Of a stretch of DNA of 64,000 bases, positions 63,890 through 64,000 are shown piece by piece. The stretch comes from a bacterium 336/3 (GTDB lineage Bacteria > Bacteroidota > Bacteroidia > Cytophagales > Thermonemataceae): the NCBI GenBank assembly GCA_001281695.1, contig LJIE01000001.1, positions 2,999,521 to 3,063,520 of the forward strand, read 5' to 3'. Every line of letters begins with the position of its first letter. Within the stretch, counting starts at the first letter, position 1. The position numbers were made by a program, and so were the translations under genes. The notes below the pieces were generated by a model. It had not been told where the DNA came from and ran no database searches. It saw only the letters and a list, made by a program, of their open reading frames with translations.

Positions 63890-64000
63890 TCAAAGATTGA
63901 AATTTATAAGCCTACATACATATCTCTAAAAATAGCTGTCCTATTCTCAGTTTTTATATTGCTGATGATTATTACCTTGCTTGTAGATGGACATTATTTT
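63830..64000 (+). CDS. Second tandem copy of the membrane protein (cut by the window end)
   Basis: The first 57 codons of a gene that continues beyond the window. The head MTQEERQQKFELFVQAMNVP differs from the first copy by one residue in 20, after which the sequence diverges fully, going straight into a first transmembrane helix (ISLKIAVLFSVFILLMIITL). Its product is presumably a paralogue with the same topology. Confidence 0.75.
   Translation, partial: MTQEERQQKFELFVQAMNVPSKIEIYKPTYISLKIAVLFSVFILLMIITLLVDGHYF

Noticed and set aside
1-64000. CRISPR arrays, prophage, insertion sequences, rRNA genes
   Set aside because: No regularly spaced repeats, transposases, phage structural genes or rRNA-like sequence were seen on either strand.

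Overview
The window is a contiguous, AT-rich chromosomal segment from a member of the phylum Bacteroidota, probably a Cytophagales-like lineage (the phylum is well supported, the order is inference). The phylum call rests on four things: type IX secretion (T9SS) components and a T9SS C-terminal sorting domain, tRNA promoters of the TTTG-N20-TAnnTTTG type, start sites without clear Shine-Dalgarno sequences, and the families BshB1, DUF4835/PorD, PorT next to ubiE, NamZ and membrane-anchored AraC regulators. No insertion sequence, phage gene, integron site or CRISPR array was seen. No gene-free stretch exceeds 300 bases. The longest spacers are about 250 bases, at 5191-5440 (divergent, no convincing signal seen) and 38216-38469 (several hairpins).

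Layout. 1-5.4 kb: an LpxH-like phosphoesterase, then a co-directional set of alpha/beta hydrolase, TetR regulator, two small membrane proteins and two DUF4442 hotdog proteins, facing a haem lipoprotein and a DUF4920 protein. 5.4-14.8 kb: small lipoproteins, a TPR protein, stress-type enzymes including a rifamycin ADP-ribosyltransferase (Arr), a transaldolase fused to a CBS pair, a frameshifted secreted protein, and an SPFH protein paired with a 57-residue Arc-like ORF. 14.8-24.8 kb: tryptophan 2,3-dioxygenase, SRPBCC proteins, Crp and AraC regulators, a cluster of secreted/T9SS surface proteins, a response regulator and a LysM-beta-barrel protein. 24.8-29.9 kb: tRNA-Asn, bshB1, a short-chain dehydrogenase, namZ overlapping a PorD-family gene, and lipA.

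29.9-41.7 kb: the classic transcription/translation block on the minus strand, read as tRNA-Trp, secE, nusG, rplK, rplA, rplJ, rplL, rpoB, rpoC, with a consensus promoter before the tRNA and long hairpins before rplK, between rplL and rpoB, and between rpoB and rpoC. 41.7-44.2 kb: the end of a haem-copper oxidase cluster (two subunit III genes, subunit IV, an SCO-like protein without its copper motif). 44.4-47.8 kb: an unrecognised protein and a tandem AAA+ ATPase. 47.9-58.5 kb: anmK, the menaquinone genes menF and a MenI-like thioesterase, a methyltransferase, a glycosyltransferase, a GHL10-type glycoside hydrolase, a serine hydrolase, and the compact set PAS sensor, tilS, cNMP-binding protein. 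58.5-64 kb: ubiE/menG, porT, an unrecognised protein, oligopeptidase B, and the start of a tandem family of membrane proteins that runs off the window.

Genes that work together: menF, menI-like and ubiE/menG serve menaquinone synthesis for the oxidase branch; namZ and anmK serve MurNAc recovery from peptidoglycan; PorD-like, PorT and the sorting-domain protein belong to type IX secretion. The most unusual items are the transaldolase-CBS fusion with altered active-site positions, the tandem AAA+ protein with a duplicated N-terminal beta domain, the LysM-porin fusion, the copper-less SCO-like protein, the SPFH/Arc pair and the tandem membrane family with a near-identical 60-base head.
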